Assembly: GCA_018398805.1 (NCBI GenBank) | Contig: JAGFBZ010000814.1 | Location: 3,581,001-3,645,000, forward strand | DNA from: Hirundichthys speculiger | Lineage: Eukaryota > Chordata > Actinopteri > Beloniformes > Exocoetidae | Length of the DNA: 64,000 nt | Direction: 5' to 3' | In this document: piece by piece, positions 1 through 10,810 of the stretch | How positions within the stretch are numbered: the first letter of the stretch is position 1 | Layout: each line of letters begins with the position of its first letter | The notes under the pieces: model-generated | The model's database searches: none | The model's input: the letters and a program-made list of their open reading frames with translations, nothing else | What the model was told of the DNA's origin: nothing | Position numbers and translations under genes: made by a program

Positions 1-934
1 TTTAAAATGATTGCTTCAGTGTTATCTGGTAAAATCGCTGGCTTAGGTTTTTAGTGTTACTGTATTCCCTCAAAGTATTTTCCCCCCCTTGCTTACCTCC
101 CTCTGGCACGTCAAATATTCATGATATGTATCTATAACCCATGCTAACATCTGTTTGCCACTCTCACATTTAACAGCGTAACTGAGAACAGTTTGCTAAT
201 TGAAGGGCAAAAGTTTAAGTCCATACTCTCAGTAAGACGTCTCTGTGGTCATGGTGATTTCATCACTGTTTTTATATCTGCAAATTCAGTCTCTTACTCT
301 CTGTATCCTTCCACTTGGAGTCGATTTTTCGAGGACATTCCTGGGGAGTGGAACAGAACTTGGCTGGAAGACACAGTTAGATTTTAAGATTTGGGAGGTT
401 TCTTTTGGCAAGAACAAATACTTGGATGATAAATCCTAGGGAATGAAAGTGATTATGGAAGTGACATTGAGAACAGAGAGAAGGTGGAGAGAGTATTAAA
501 GATAAAGTGTATTGACTGAGGCAGTTTGTGTTGATTGATCTGGGTTCCAACCCAGCTGTTTTAGCATGTGTATGGGTTGTTTTTGCTATCAGACTTTCAT
601 TATTATCTTATGAACTGCCTTTTGATTTTTTTTTTTCCTTTTATGCCATAATCACTGTGTTCTCTAACAAAGAGCGGCCTCATTTTACTTGTAACACTGT
701 TTGTTTTCTAGCTAGCTTGATATTTTTCTAGTTCAGGTAACTCAGCTTCTTCGGAGGGTATAGATACAGTAGATTTCACTCACAGAAGCTAAAACGTCCA
801 GGAAATTCAACATCATAGGCTCATCGTTTAATTTGCCTTCCTACCATTTTATTGTATCCTCTACTAGTTTCTTTCTTGTCTTTTCATGACCTCATCTATC
901 TTTTTCTCCTTTTCTGCTCTCTCCTCTTCTATAG
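1..934 (+). other. adgrv1: adgrv1 intron sequence upstream of the GPS exon, possibly hiding one exon
   Basis: The next exon starts in phase 2, so at least one upstream adgrv1 exon must precede it. It may lie outside the window. One stretch from 177 is open until a stop at 385 and follows a plausible acceptor (tttaacag), reading VTENSLLIEGQKF. No donor in it combines a good consensus with the phase the next exon needs, so I do not call it as an exon. The rest is AT-rich sequence without recognisable features. Confidence 0.5.
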
Positions 935-1095
935 CTGGTCATCAAACAGTCAGTACTGCAGGATTGTGAAAGAAAGTGGGAGTTATGTCGAGTGTGCATG
1001 CTCCCACTTGTCTATGTATGCAGCCCATGCTGAGTTTGCCATGCTTGCATCCTACAATGAGGCCTTCTATGCCTCAGGATTTATCTGCATCTCAG
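935..1095 (+). CDS. adgrv1: adgrv1 exon a: GPS autoproteolysis site and start of TM1
   Basis: This exon encodes the end of the GAIN domain of the adhesion receptor ADGRV1 (VLGR1/GPR98). Its 53 codons run from WSSNSQYC through ECACSHLSMYAAH to GFICIS. The W-C-C-x-C spacing and the HL|S triplet are the GPS signature. Self-cleavage would fall between Leu25 and Ser26 of this exon (Ser codon 1011-1013), leaving SMYAAHAEF as the new N-terminus (tethered agonist) of the membrane subunit. The last 12 or so residues begin TM1. The acceptor is cttctatag at 934 and the donor is CAG|GTAAAA. The exon opens with one base completing a split codon and closes in phase 1, which fits the next exon exactly. ADGRV1 forms ankle links between hair-cell stereocilia and sits at the photoreceptor periciliary membrane (Usher syndrome 2C in humans). 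Identity is secured by the downstream exons, which match the ADGRV1 7TM and tail. Confidence 0.96.
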
Positions 1096-1226
1096 GTAAA
1101 AAATAAAATAAATAAATGTCACATGATATTCCTTTCTCCGTTCTACATTTGACTGTTAACCACTTAATTTAAATAGATCAATTATCCTTGATACTGATGA
1201 CAAGGATTCCATTTCTCCTTCCTCAG

Positions 1227-1327
1227 GGTTTGCATTGGCCATCATATCCCACGTGTTGTGCTCCCGGTTCCCCATGTTTGCTGCCAAACTGCTCACTCAC
1301 ATGATGGTGGGCTGCCTTGGAACCCAG
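1227..1327 (+). CDS. adgrv1: adgrv1 exon b: TM1 end and TM2
   Basis: Two bases complete the Gly codon split with the previous exon. Then come 33 codons, [17 protein letters not shown] and onward to MMVGCLGTQ. They give the cytoplasmic half of TM1, a short basic intracellular loop 1 (CSRFP), and most of TM2. The intron before it is only 131 bp. Acceptor cctcag at 1226 and donor CAG|GTAATG; the exon ends in phase 0. It is separated from the next exon by about 15 kb, the largest intron in the window. Confidence 0.96.
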
Positions 1328-3035
1328 GTAATGCAACTGTTTGGATATTCCTTTGCTGCAATACAGTGTTTTAGTACATTTTTGGCATTTCCACCTGATT
1401 GCACGAATTGATTCTCTTAATAGTTTTGATTGAGGATGGATCAGAGACCTGTGGAAAAGACAGATAGTTGCTTCTCTGTGCTTTAGTGATCAATAAATCA
1501 AATCCACATCTGTGGATTGCACACATTAAAATAGCTGTAATGTATAAATGCAATATATACCTGTATTTTCCCTGTGTTCAAATTCCAAATGAATATAGGA
1601 TTGCATACACTCAAACACATTCAATTTTATGGAAAGTCCAAACACACATGTGGACAAACACATATATATGCTGCCAACCCAACACTCTGCCCACTAGACA
1701 TGTTACAGGTATTTTCTTGGAAATGCACATGGATGTGCACACACAACATCAGATGTCATTGGTTGCGTAGTTTGCGGGCCGCTGCGTCCTGACAACACAG
1801 CCATGCTCCCCGCACCCAGGCCCATTAAAAACGCAAGCTGTCACATAACCATTGAGTGAGATAGATATGTAGCTCCAGGTTAGTCTCTCTCCTGGTTCCG
1901 ATCATGCGTGTGTGTGCGTGTGTATGAGTAATTGAGTATGGGACTGGTAATTTTCCACTGATCTCCCCTCTCTTTGGTTGACAAACATGAGCACTTTCTA
2001 AAGCAGACCTTGGGGGCTAGCCACCTCAGAGTTGACCTGTTTATGGCCCGTGCAGAGCCCCTAAACCTGAAATGGATTTGGATGGAAAATTCCATCCACT
2101 TCTCTTCTCTTGTTGGTAGTCAACTATATTTTAAGACCTTTCACATTCAGTGTTTCTGAGATAGTATGTTGTTTTAGCAATGTCTGTGTATTTCTATGGC
2201 CTTCTAATCAAGGTTTGTTGATGACTGTCTGGTCGAATTTACAGACTGACAGGATGAAACTAAGGATGAAACGTGGACTACAATAAGATGTACTCTCCAA
2301 GCGGTCATCCATTACTGCCAGGAATATTTTGAAGGGTATGATGGGTGCACTGTGCAGGATGTCATGAATCAAAATAGACCAACTGACATCATTGTCTTGT
2401 CTTAACAATCCACTTTGTCTTAGAACTGACATAGCTGGTTCTATTTCTATCGCTATTATTGCAAGGAAGCCAAGATATGATACATTTGTACTGCTCCTGA
2501 CCCCTCCACCATAACTCATCTCTCTGGGAAGGAAATCTGCAAAGCTCTGGCATGGAAAGCCTGAAACTCTCTCGATAAAATCTCCCTCCCTCCAATATCA
2601 CTCTAGTCTTGACAACAATTAAAAAATTGACCTGTCTAGATGTATACTCACACTCATAATCCTCTATGATGCTGACAGTTAAGCAACAGCTAAGACTTGA
2701 TGGAAACTGATACCAACCTCCTTCACTGTGTCCAAAACGTGCCACTTTCTTTTTCCTTGTTCTTTATCCATCTGAGATCAAAGGTGGTTGGTAAGGGTTA
2801 TTTTTGTAATCAGTGTAGATTGTGATACTATAGCTATTGATACAACTTCACTGTTTTTTTATTCAAACTATTCACTACTATATGTTCACTATTCATGGTT
2901 AAACCTTTTTAGCCTGATACAAGATGTTTAGTAAACTTAAAATATTAGACACATAATCTTATCAGCCATTTTGTATGGTGTGTTTATTCACTGGTTTACA
3001 ATTTTTACAATTTATCCAGATGTACCCCTCCTTGG

Positions 3036-3130
3036 CCACATCCTGTGGCTCTATCAGGAAGACGGTGAGGCGTTCCCAAACTAGCTACGAAGATTGAAAT
3101 TTCTCCAGTGAGTCCTGGTTCTGCACCAAG
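3036..3130. repeat. Probable fragment of a fish LINE-type repeat
   Basis: The words ctgtggctctatcagg, gacggtgaggcgttccc and a later ccagtgagtcctgg resemble a repeat I recall as very abundant in fish genomes. Only about 95 bp can be followed before the Tc1-like element begins. The class assignment rests on memory of the motif and is weak. Confidence 0.3.
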
Positions 3131-3149
3131 GCCTCCCTCCAATCAAATA

Positions 3150-4216
3150 TAATCACCGGCTACTTTATTAGGTACAACTGCTCATTAACGCCAATTTCTA
3201 ATCAGCCAATCACACGGCAGCAACTCAATGCATTTAGGCATGTAGACATGGTCAAGATGATCTGCTGCAGTTCAAACCAGCATCAGTATGAGGAAGAAAG
3301 GTGATTTAAGTGACTTTTAACGTGGCATGGTTGTTGGTGTCAGACGGGCTGGTCTGAGTATTTCAGAAACTGCTGATCTACTCGGGTTTACACAGAATGG
3401 TCAGAAAAAGAAAAAATATCCAGTGAGTAGCAGTTCTGCGGGCACAAATGCTTTGATGATGCCAGAGGTCAGAGGAGAACGGCCAGACTGGTTTGAGCTG
3501 ATAGAAAGGCAACTGTAACTCAAATAACCACTCATTACAACCGAGGTATGCAGAAGAGCATCTCTGTATGCCCAAATCAAACCTTAAAGGTGGATGGGCT
3601 ACAGCAGCAGAAGACCACACCGGGTGACACTCCTGTCAGCTAAGAACAGGAGACTGAGGCTACAATTCACACAGGCTCACCAAAGTTTGTAAAAATGTTG
3701 CCTGGTCTGATGAGTCTTGATTTCTGCTGCGACATTAGGAAGGTAGGGTCAGAATTTGGCGTCAACAACCATTAGTACCAATTGAGCATCATGTTAACGC
3801 CACAGCCTACCTGAGTATTGTTGCTGACCATGTCCATCCTTTTATGACCACAGTGGACCCATCTTCTGATGGCTGCTTCCAGCAGGATAACGCGCCATGT
3901 CATAAAGCGTGAATCATCTCAGACTGGTTTCTTGAACATGACAATGAGTTCACTGTACTCAAATGGCCTCCACAGTCACCAGATCTCAATCCAATAGAGC
4001 ACATTTGGGATGTGGTGGAACGGGAGATTCGCATCATGGATGTGCAGCCGACAAATCTGCAGCAACCGCGTGATGCTATTATGTCAATATGGACCAAACT
4101 CTCTGAGGAATGTTTCCAGTATCTTGTTGGCCATTAAGGATTAACGCAGTTCTGAAAGCAAAAGGAGGTCCAACCTGGTACTAGCAAGGTGTACCTAATA
4201 AAGTGGCTGGTGACTG
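3150..4216 (+). mobile_element. Tc1-like DNA transposon, complete ends, dead transposase
   Basis: The ends are inverted copies: ACTTTATTAGGTACA in the left end pairs with TGTACCTAATAAAGT in the right. The element sits between TA dinucleotides at 3148-3149 and 4217-4218, the target duplication of Tc1/mariner elements. The body (about 1.07 kb) is a degenerate transposase gene on the + strand. Several stops and the loss of the middle of the gene mean it cannot move by itself. It lies in the same orientation as adgrv1 inside the large intron and does not touch an exon. Confidence 0.9.
3288..4136 (+). pseudogene. Broken Tc1-like transposase
   Basis: Translation from the ATG at 3288 gives MRKKGDLSDF, then a stop, then the helix-turn-helix region (GLSISETADLLGF), after which the frame is lost. 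Further on are the remains of the DDE catalytic core: WSDES followed by a stop near 3710-3720, QQDNAPCH near 3880-3900 (with a stop soon after), and PPQSPDLNPIEHIWDVV near 3966-4017. The reading ends at the TAA at 4134. A functional family member would be about 340 residues. This one has at least three in-frame stops plus frame shifts and a deletion after the DNA-binding region. Confidence 0.88.
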
Positions 4217-4659
4217 TATGTCCAAAACATCTCACCTGGCAGCCATCTGAAAGCCAACCTGACTAGATTTCCAAAGTACCTTAGAGAGTTTTACAGTTTG
4301 GTTCAATTAAATAGTCACTCACATGAAATACTCACATATGTTCATAGAAGCTACCATAGAGGCTAGAGTTTAGAATAAAGAGAACCCAATAACTAATACA
4401 TTGTAACAGTGATAAAGTTGAAACCCAGATGCCAACACTGTAGAGGTACAACAGGTAGTTGAATTATTAGAAAGTAAGGCCTCTTTAAGGAGCAATGAAG
4501 CAAGATCCAGGACGACTAAAACTCAAAACACTTTAGAACTGAAAACGACCCAGGGCAGGAAGATCTAGGCGAGAAAACCAAGTCCCCAGTTCCAGGGCAG
4601 ACAAAGGCAAGTTGGAGTCCAGAGTGAGTAACATTCTGGCGAGGGAGCCAGTGGGAACA

Positions 4660-4682
4660 GAAATGAAATGAAATGAAATGAA
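4660..4682 (+). repeat. Short (GAAAT)n microsatellite
   Basis: There are four to five uninterrupted copies of the pentamer GAAAT. It directly abuts the following interspersed repeat, where it could be a tail or an independent slippage tract. Confidence 0.8.
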
Positions 4683-4915
4683 TTCTGGTTTCCTCCTACA
4701 GTCCAAATATGAGTGTTTTTGATTAACCTGAGAGTCTAAACTGGCTGCAGGTGTGAGTGTAAGCGTGCACGGTTATCTTGCTTTCCTACGTGGCCCCATG
4801 ATGGATTGGTAACCTGTCCAGAGTGTGCTTTACCTCTATCGCGATGACAGTTGTGTTCCAGCCCACCCCGCACCCCTGAAGTCAATGAGGTGGTTATAAA
4901 AGATGGAGGCGTTGA
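4682..4915 (+). repeat. Diverged interspersed fish repeat (L2-tail-like family)
   Basis: Recognisable pieces are tttcctcctacagtccaa, taacctgagagtctaaactg, gcaggtgtgagtgtaagcg, ccatgatggattggtaacc, tgtccagagtgtg and gttataaaagatggagg. They follow the order of a very common fish repeat whose copies end in GGATGGATGG. Fragments of the same family in the other orientation occur near 8825 and 56497. Assigning it to the tail of an L2-type LINE is inference. Confidence 0.5.
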
Positions 4916-5706
4916 CAGATCTATCAAATTAAAGTAAAGCTAAAACATTTGTGTAACATTACTAAAGTGTCAAAGAGTACAAAGGGCCTAAATCAATATC
5001 GACCACTGTCTGTCTGTGTTTTGACACAGTTCTCTTATATGCTTATTCTGGCTCATCACAGAATCAAAACAGTAATGTTTTGAAGAACATTCAGAGTCTG
5101 TGTCTGCAATGATTTGTCTGAATCCACATCTTGCTATTAGATGTTAAAACACCACTACCTAGCCAGTCAAAATAATATGTCTTTAGTAGATAATAGTTAA
5201 TTTTCAGTTGCGATTAACCTTTCTATGTTTTGCCTGTTTGCATTTTTTTTAAAGACTAAGGATCCAGCATATGTAATGGCAGAAAAAGGTACTAGAAACT
5301 GGACCAGTCATGCTTCAACTTCAGCACTGGTTTGAGCTGTCAGATTCTGCTCCAGACTCCTCGAACACAGAGGTCTCTCTGTGTGTGGTGGCAGTAATTA
5401 GTCACTGACTCTGCCCTCTGTATGGAGAAAATTAAAGGTGCCAGTGTGATTAATTTCATTCTGCAACAGCTACATTCGAAAAGGAAGAACTAGATTAATA
5501 TCCTGCCTCTCTGAGAGAGCTTGAGAATTTAAAGCAGGTGGAGGGAAATGAGAAGGTGGGGGCCTCTGGTTCAGTTTGTCTATATTTTAATAATATTTCT
5601 GTCTCCGTATCCTCACGGACATTCTCTTTACCTCGCTAATACCTGGTTAGAAAATGTCACAGACTGAGGGGCACCAGTGGTCGAATCTGCATTTAATTGT
5701 TTTATC

Positions 5707-5798
5707 AACATAAGAAGGCAACACAAGTACAAGGATGAGAGGAGGAGTATACTTTCACTCCTCTTTTCATCCTTGAACTTGTGTTTCCTTCTTATGTT
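5707..5798. repeat. Long imperfect inverted repeat (hairpin)
   Basis: The left arm 5707-5748 (begins AACATAAGAAGG) is complementary to the right arm 5757-5798 (ends CCTTCTTATGTT) over about 42 positions with four or five mismatches. Between the arms lie 8 bases. No transposon terminal motif or clear target duplication flanks it. It could be a small fold-back element remnant, or less likely a precursor-type hairpin RNA. Confidence 0.7.
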
Positions 5799-8700
5799 TT
5801 CCTATTCTCTGTGAACATTTTTAACCTTTGTATTTCCAGATTTCACACAACCAAATGATGACTTTTGTATACTCAAAAAATGAATAAGTCGCAAAGCTAC
5901 AGTTTACATCTACATATTTTACAGAAAAGGTCACACAAGAGGAAAATGTCTTGGCTTCATTTTTCTCATTCTTTTGCAGATATAAACAAAATATGAGAAG
6001 GCAATCATTATGTATTCATTTGTGAAGCTTAATTTCAATATGATTCATAACTTTTGCAGGATGGGAAGAGTAGAAAGGTTTTAGTCAAATATATCTAAAG
6101 CTCAGATTGCACAGTGCTGGACACTTTCTCAATATTTAGATACATTTCTTCAAATATATTTTAATAGGTCTATTTATTTTCTACACATACAAAGTGTAGA
6201 ACATGCTGAAGGTGCCTGAGGGTCAAAACTTTAGTTTAGAACTGGTGTGTGCCAGGACACACGTCAGTTGACTAAGGACTGTCACTGTCAAGGATGCAGA
6301 CGTCCTGCTCCTGCTGTGAGACAACAATGATTTGTTCCATCCTTGACCTGCAGGAAGAGTGATCTCACACAGAATAATGGTGATTTTGTGCATGTACGTG
6401 TGAGACTTCACATCTCTGGACAGGAGTTTAATCTTCCTCTAAGCGAGATGACTGAAATTTAAAAATGGTAACTTGTACCATATATTAGTCATATTTGGTA
6501 ATTATGTCATTTTATTTAAATAAAACAACAACAACATAAAACATGGTATGAGTCTGCTGAAAGGTGATAACTCTAAAGAACAATGGGTTTCTGTTAAAAC
6601 TCACATTAAAAGTAGTTCTTAAAAGGACATTTCCTAGTAATTTACTTAAATGTCCAGTCACATTTTTTTGAGCGAGAACAAGAAAGGTATGCCAAAAAGC
6701 ATATTATTTGTTCTCAGACTGTACATTTCTGCAGCACTCTGTCAGTAGCCTTTCCAGCTCAAGCGTGTGTGCGGGTACCCATGTGTCCAAATGCCAGTGT
6801 GGGAAAGGAAAATCTATTCTTCAAATATATTTCAAATAAAAAAACACAATTGAAATTATAGTTAAATGGTCCTTCATGTCACGCACGCCATCCAGTTGGT
6901 GAATGTTTACTCCACTGGTCTCAGTGCTTTATTCCAGTATCTGGGAGGTGTTTAGGTGACTCCTAGTTCTGGTTATAAAGGATTTCCTGTTAGTTCTGGG
7001 ACTGAATCCAGGGTTCAGTCTCCTCCTCAGTCTCCAAACAGAGACGTAAACACGACACTAACCTCTTCCTCTCATGCAACACCACAGTTTTCACTTCCTG
7101 TCTCTGAACTCCACATAGAAGCTCAATGATTGCTCTTGGGATTCCTAAAAGTTCCTGTCTGTTGTCATGGTCTACGTAAAGGGGTGCAGGTTTATGACCA
7201 ACACAACATCAACACACGTCTCTAAATTAAGTGAGTGACTCTGCTTTTCCTGAGGATGTTTAGATTTTCCCATCATGACCAATCAAACATTATATCAATA
7301 AACAGAGCATGTGAGTGTTGGGTTGTGTGTAATTCTCTGGCTGACGTCAGAGAGCATGCCTTTCTTATCCTAGTCTATGCTTATCCACAGAAAGTTGTGA
7401 AAACAAAATGGAAAAGCCAAAAAAAAGAAATGATGTGAAGAGAACATTTGCTTTATAGTTCCTTATCTTTGACCAGTCTTTAGATGATTATTATGAAAAG
7501 TCCCTTACTTCTTTAGAAATGTGTCTTCTCGGTGGGTTTAGTCTATTTTGAGTCTTAGTATTATTTATTTAAAGAAGTAAAGAGCCAAGCAATGAAAACA
7601 GAATGTCCTTGATAAGATTTAATGCCGTTCCAAGCTTTTTTTTAGTCTGTCAGCCTAAGCTTTTGGCAGGCAGGTGATGGAGGTATATAGAGTATCAGCA
7701 GTCAGGTTCTGTGTTACAGTGTGCAGAGACAAGGCCCCTTGGAGGACTCGCATTACAGTCTACTAGGTAGTCCTATACCTGCTTTCAAGTGTTGTCATGG
7801 CTCCTCCACCTCAGTTTATGTCAGCAACATCTTCCTTGTTCTGTGTCCTTTTGCCTTTTACTTGCTATTGAAAATGGAAGCTAAACTTTACAAAGTCATC
7901 TCATACTTATTCATATCTTCTTCTTTTTCTATTCAAATGTGATCTGTTTTGCTGCTCCTCTGACTTTTTCCATCTTCTCTCATCCAATGATTATAACACA
8001 TGGGTAATAATCTTCCTGAGCTGCCATCAAAAGTGAAAGACTATTTCACTGTTGCCTGTTTTCAAGTGTGACTCACAGGTTTGATGACAGGCACTTTTTT
8101 TTCAAATAGTACCTCGGGGCTTTTCTTGCAAATGCAGGTAATTTTCACAGGTACAGTATAGTATGTGCTTGGCTCTGATGGAGCAAGATTAATGAGATTT
8201 CATGTAACATGTCATCAGATCATGTTCTTTGTTGATGGCTTTTGTGTGTAGATCACATAAAATTAAAATACTGGGCAGGAGCACTAAACTGAGACTTAGA
8301 CGACATGAAATCACCTTGATAATGATGTTTATAGTGTTAGCCAGTAACACATACTATTTTTTATTTGAAAGCAGTCACATTGAAATGTCTGTAGTGACCT
8401 CTGTGCACTCTCAAGAGTTGATCTGTTAATATCCCCAAGTACAGTGAAAGTCGGACAAATGTTATCGGTCTTCCAAACATCTGACCTTTGTGGACTCTGG
8501 AAGTTACATGTTTGCATTTTTTTTTCTTTTTTGAACAAATAATGTCCTGCCAGCTGGTGACCTCTGAATAATGTGAATTTTTATCTGTTTCCAAAGAAGG
8601 TTAGAAACAAGAGCAGCCTTTCCTTCCGCTGTGAAAGATGAAGCTACACTAAACAAACCTTTGGCCAATATATTTGCCCTTACATGTCTTTATTTTCTTG

Positions 8701-8824
8701 TTTAATCTGAATTTTCTACAACCTGTCAGTACCTACAGCATTTTTTTCTGAGATGATTAGATTTGTATGTTGTACGCTATAAGTCCATAGATGTAGATGC
8801 AGATAATGTGAACACTTTCCTTTG

Positions 8825-8922
8825 ACACATCCATCCATCATCTATACCTGCTTGTTTCTATATATGAGTTTCACAGGCATCTGTTGGAGCCTATCCCAGC
8901 CATCTTTGTATCAAAGGCCCTT
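8825..8922 (-). repeat. Fragment of the L2-tail-like fish repeat
   Basis: The start catccatccatcatctata and the phrase gttggagcctatcccagc match the end of the family seen at 4682-4915, in inverted orientation. Only about 100 bp remain. Confidence 0.5.
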
Positions 8923-9002
8923 TGACACACGGAAAGGGTTGTTTTTATCAATATGCTTTATGCAAATGTAAGATTGATAAATCCTAGAGTTACCTAATTC
9001 TA

Positions 9003-9041
9003 TATTGTACAGATGTTAACTGTATTGTACAGATGTTAACT
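9003..9041 (+). repeat. Tandem duplication of a 20-mer
   Basis: tattgtacagatgttaactg occurs twice back to back, the second copy differing only at the last bases. This is a small recent-looking duplication with no evident function. Confidence 0.85.
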
Positions 9042-10098
9042 CTGTTGACACTGACTTTCCGTTCATTGCCTTTTTTAGCAGGTGCAAATACTTTTTAAGC
9101 ACCATTTACAGTGGATATGTGAAACATTTTCATCCCTGTAATTTGATTCCATCATGAAAGATCAGGGAAAGTGAAGCAGAAGTTCTGAAATTTGTTAAAA
9201 TACAGGATAATAACTTATGGTCCCCTTGCACCAGCAGTTACCTTTCACCTGGTTGTGAGGAGTCATTTAGCCTGTCACCTGGGACAAAGTGAATAAATGT
9301 GGAAGCCTCTCAAAGTTCTGTTCTATTTTTGGAGTTTCACAGTTTATCTTGGCTGAACTTCAAGTAGAGTGGACTGAACTTTGGAGGTTTAGAGATGATT
9401 TTGCAAATGTTTTTTTAGGTTCAGTTGAATGGGATGTTTACCACGTGCTGTAACATTTGACCTAGATCACTGACATGAATTAGGTTTTTAAAAGTTGCTG
9501 TGGCAAGATTGGTAGTATATTTACCTTAATTGATGTACCTGGAGACCCAGTTGAAGTCTGACTACAGCAGGTGTAGCTCAAGAGCCTGAAAGCAAATATC
9601 GTAAGCAATCAAAACACCAAACTCAAAACAGACATACTGGAATGAAAATAGATTTCAGCACACTGATGAGAAAGTGCACACACAAGCAGACTACGTGTAC
9701 TTAAACTTACAGTGCTATTGTGAAAGAGAGACAGATTTTTATGTTACATTCATCAGCGCACAAAGCTACAAAAGCACACTTGGTTGTGTGTGCACGCAGA
9801 TAAACCTCTCTATAGCCTGTAGGGGTCCCTGTAGCTCTATGGACAGAGTCAAGTTCAACAGCAGCTGTGAATGAAGTGCCTGATCAATGACTCTCCTGAG
9901 GGCTGATTCTTTTCATCACTAAATCTGTTGGAGCACAGTGAGAACTTGTTGTACAAAATAAAACTTCTTGAGCCAAATCCTTCAGCTCTTATCTTTTGAA
10001 AGACTCCACCTGTGGAGATCAAACCTGTAATCACAAAATCCATCATCTGAAATAGTCTCCTGTAGCAAATTTATCTTCGTTGTTTATCTTAGTTAATT

Positions 10099-10121
10099 CT
10101 ATAATAATAATAATAATAATA
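10099..10121 (+). repeat. Short (TAA)n microsatellite
   Basis: There are seven or so uninterrupted copies of the trinucleotide in the large adgrv1 intron. Confidence 0.8.
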
Positions 10122-10597
10122 AATGTCTTTTGGCTTGAGCCTAACTTTGTCAATGACCTTGTTAATTTAGTCTAGGTTTGCCCTGGTTTGCCTGTGTAAA
10201 TGAAAAAAGCCAGCTGAGACATTATGAAATCCATGACACTTTAGCTAATTAAGACTAAATCAGATAGCAAGATTCTATTGCTTACAGTGCAAATGCTTTA
10301 TTACCACCAAGTGAACTTTCCTGTGTCTATGACCTACTGAATAAACAGGCAACTGCTTACAAATAAATTGTTTTTTCCAGAAATCATTGTTTTCTGTTGG
10401 CTTTGCAGTTATACATGAGGCATTAAATTATAGCTTATTTAGAAATGATACAGTAGGATCAGTGTTGTTCTATGTTATAACTGTTCATTGTCTCACCTGT
10501 AATGTAACTCACATGGCATAATCATATATATACAACATACAGAGCTAGCAGAAATGTAATATATTCGTTATAATGATATGTTATATAACACATAGAC

Positions 10598-10810
10598 CAA
10601 GGGTGGGCGTCTCCAGTCCTGGAGGGCCGCTGTCCTGCATGTCCCTGCTTCAGCACACCTGATTCAAATGAACGGGTCCTTAACAGACTTGCACAGACCT
10701 TGATGACAAGCTGGTGGTGATCCATTCATTTGAATCAGGTGTGCTGAAGCAGGTAAACATCTAAGACATGCAGGACAGCGGCCCTTGAGAACTGGCTTTG
10801 CCCACCCCTG
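10598..10810. mobile_element. Fold-back hAT-type MITE, copy 1
   Basis: The element begins CAAGGGTGGGC and ends GCCCACCCCTG, inverted copies of each other. Inner arms also pair over a long stretch: GCTTCAGCACACCTGATTC near the left and GAATCAGGTGTGCTGAAGC near the right. Flanks acatagac and gtatagac agree at six of eight positions, consistent with an 8-bp hAT target duplication. It has no coding capacity. A second copy lies at 16853-17073 in the next intron. Confidence 0.8.
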
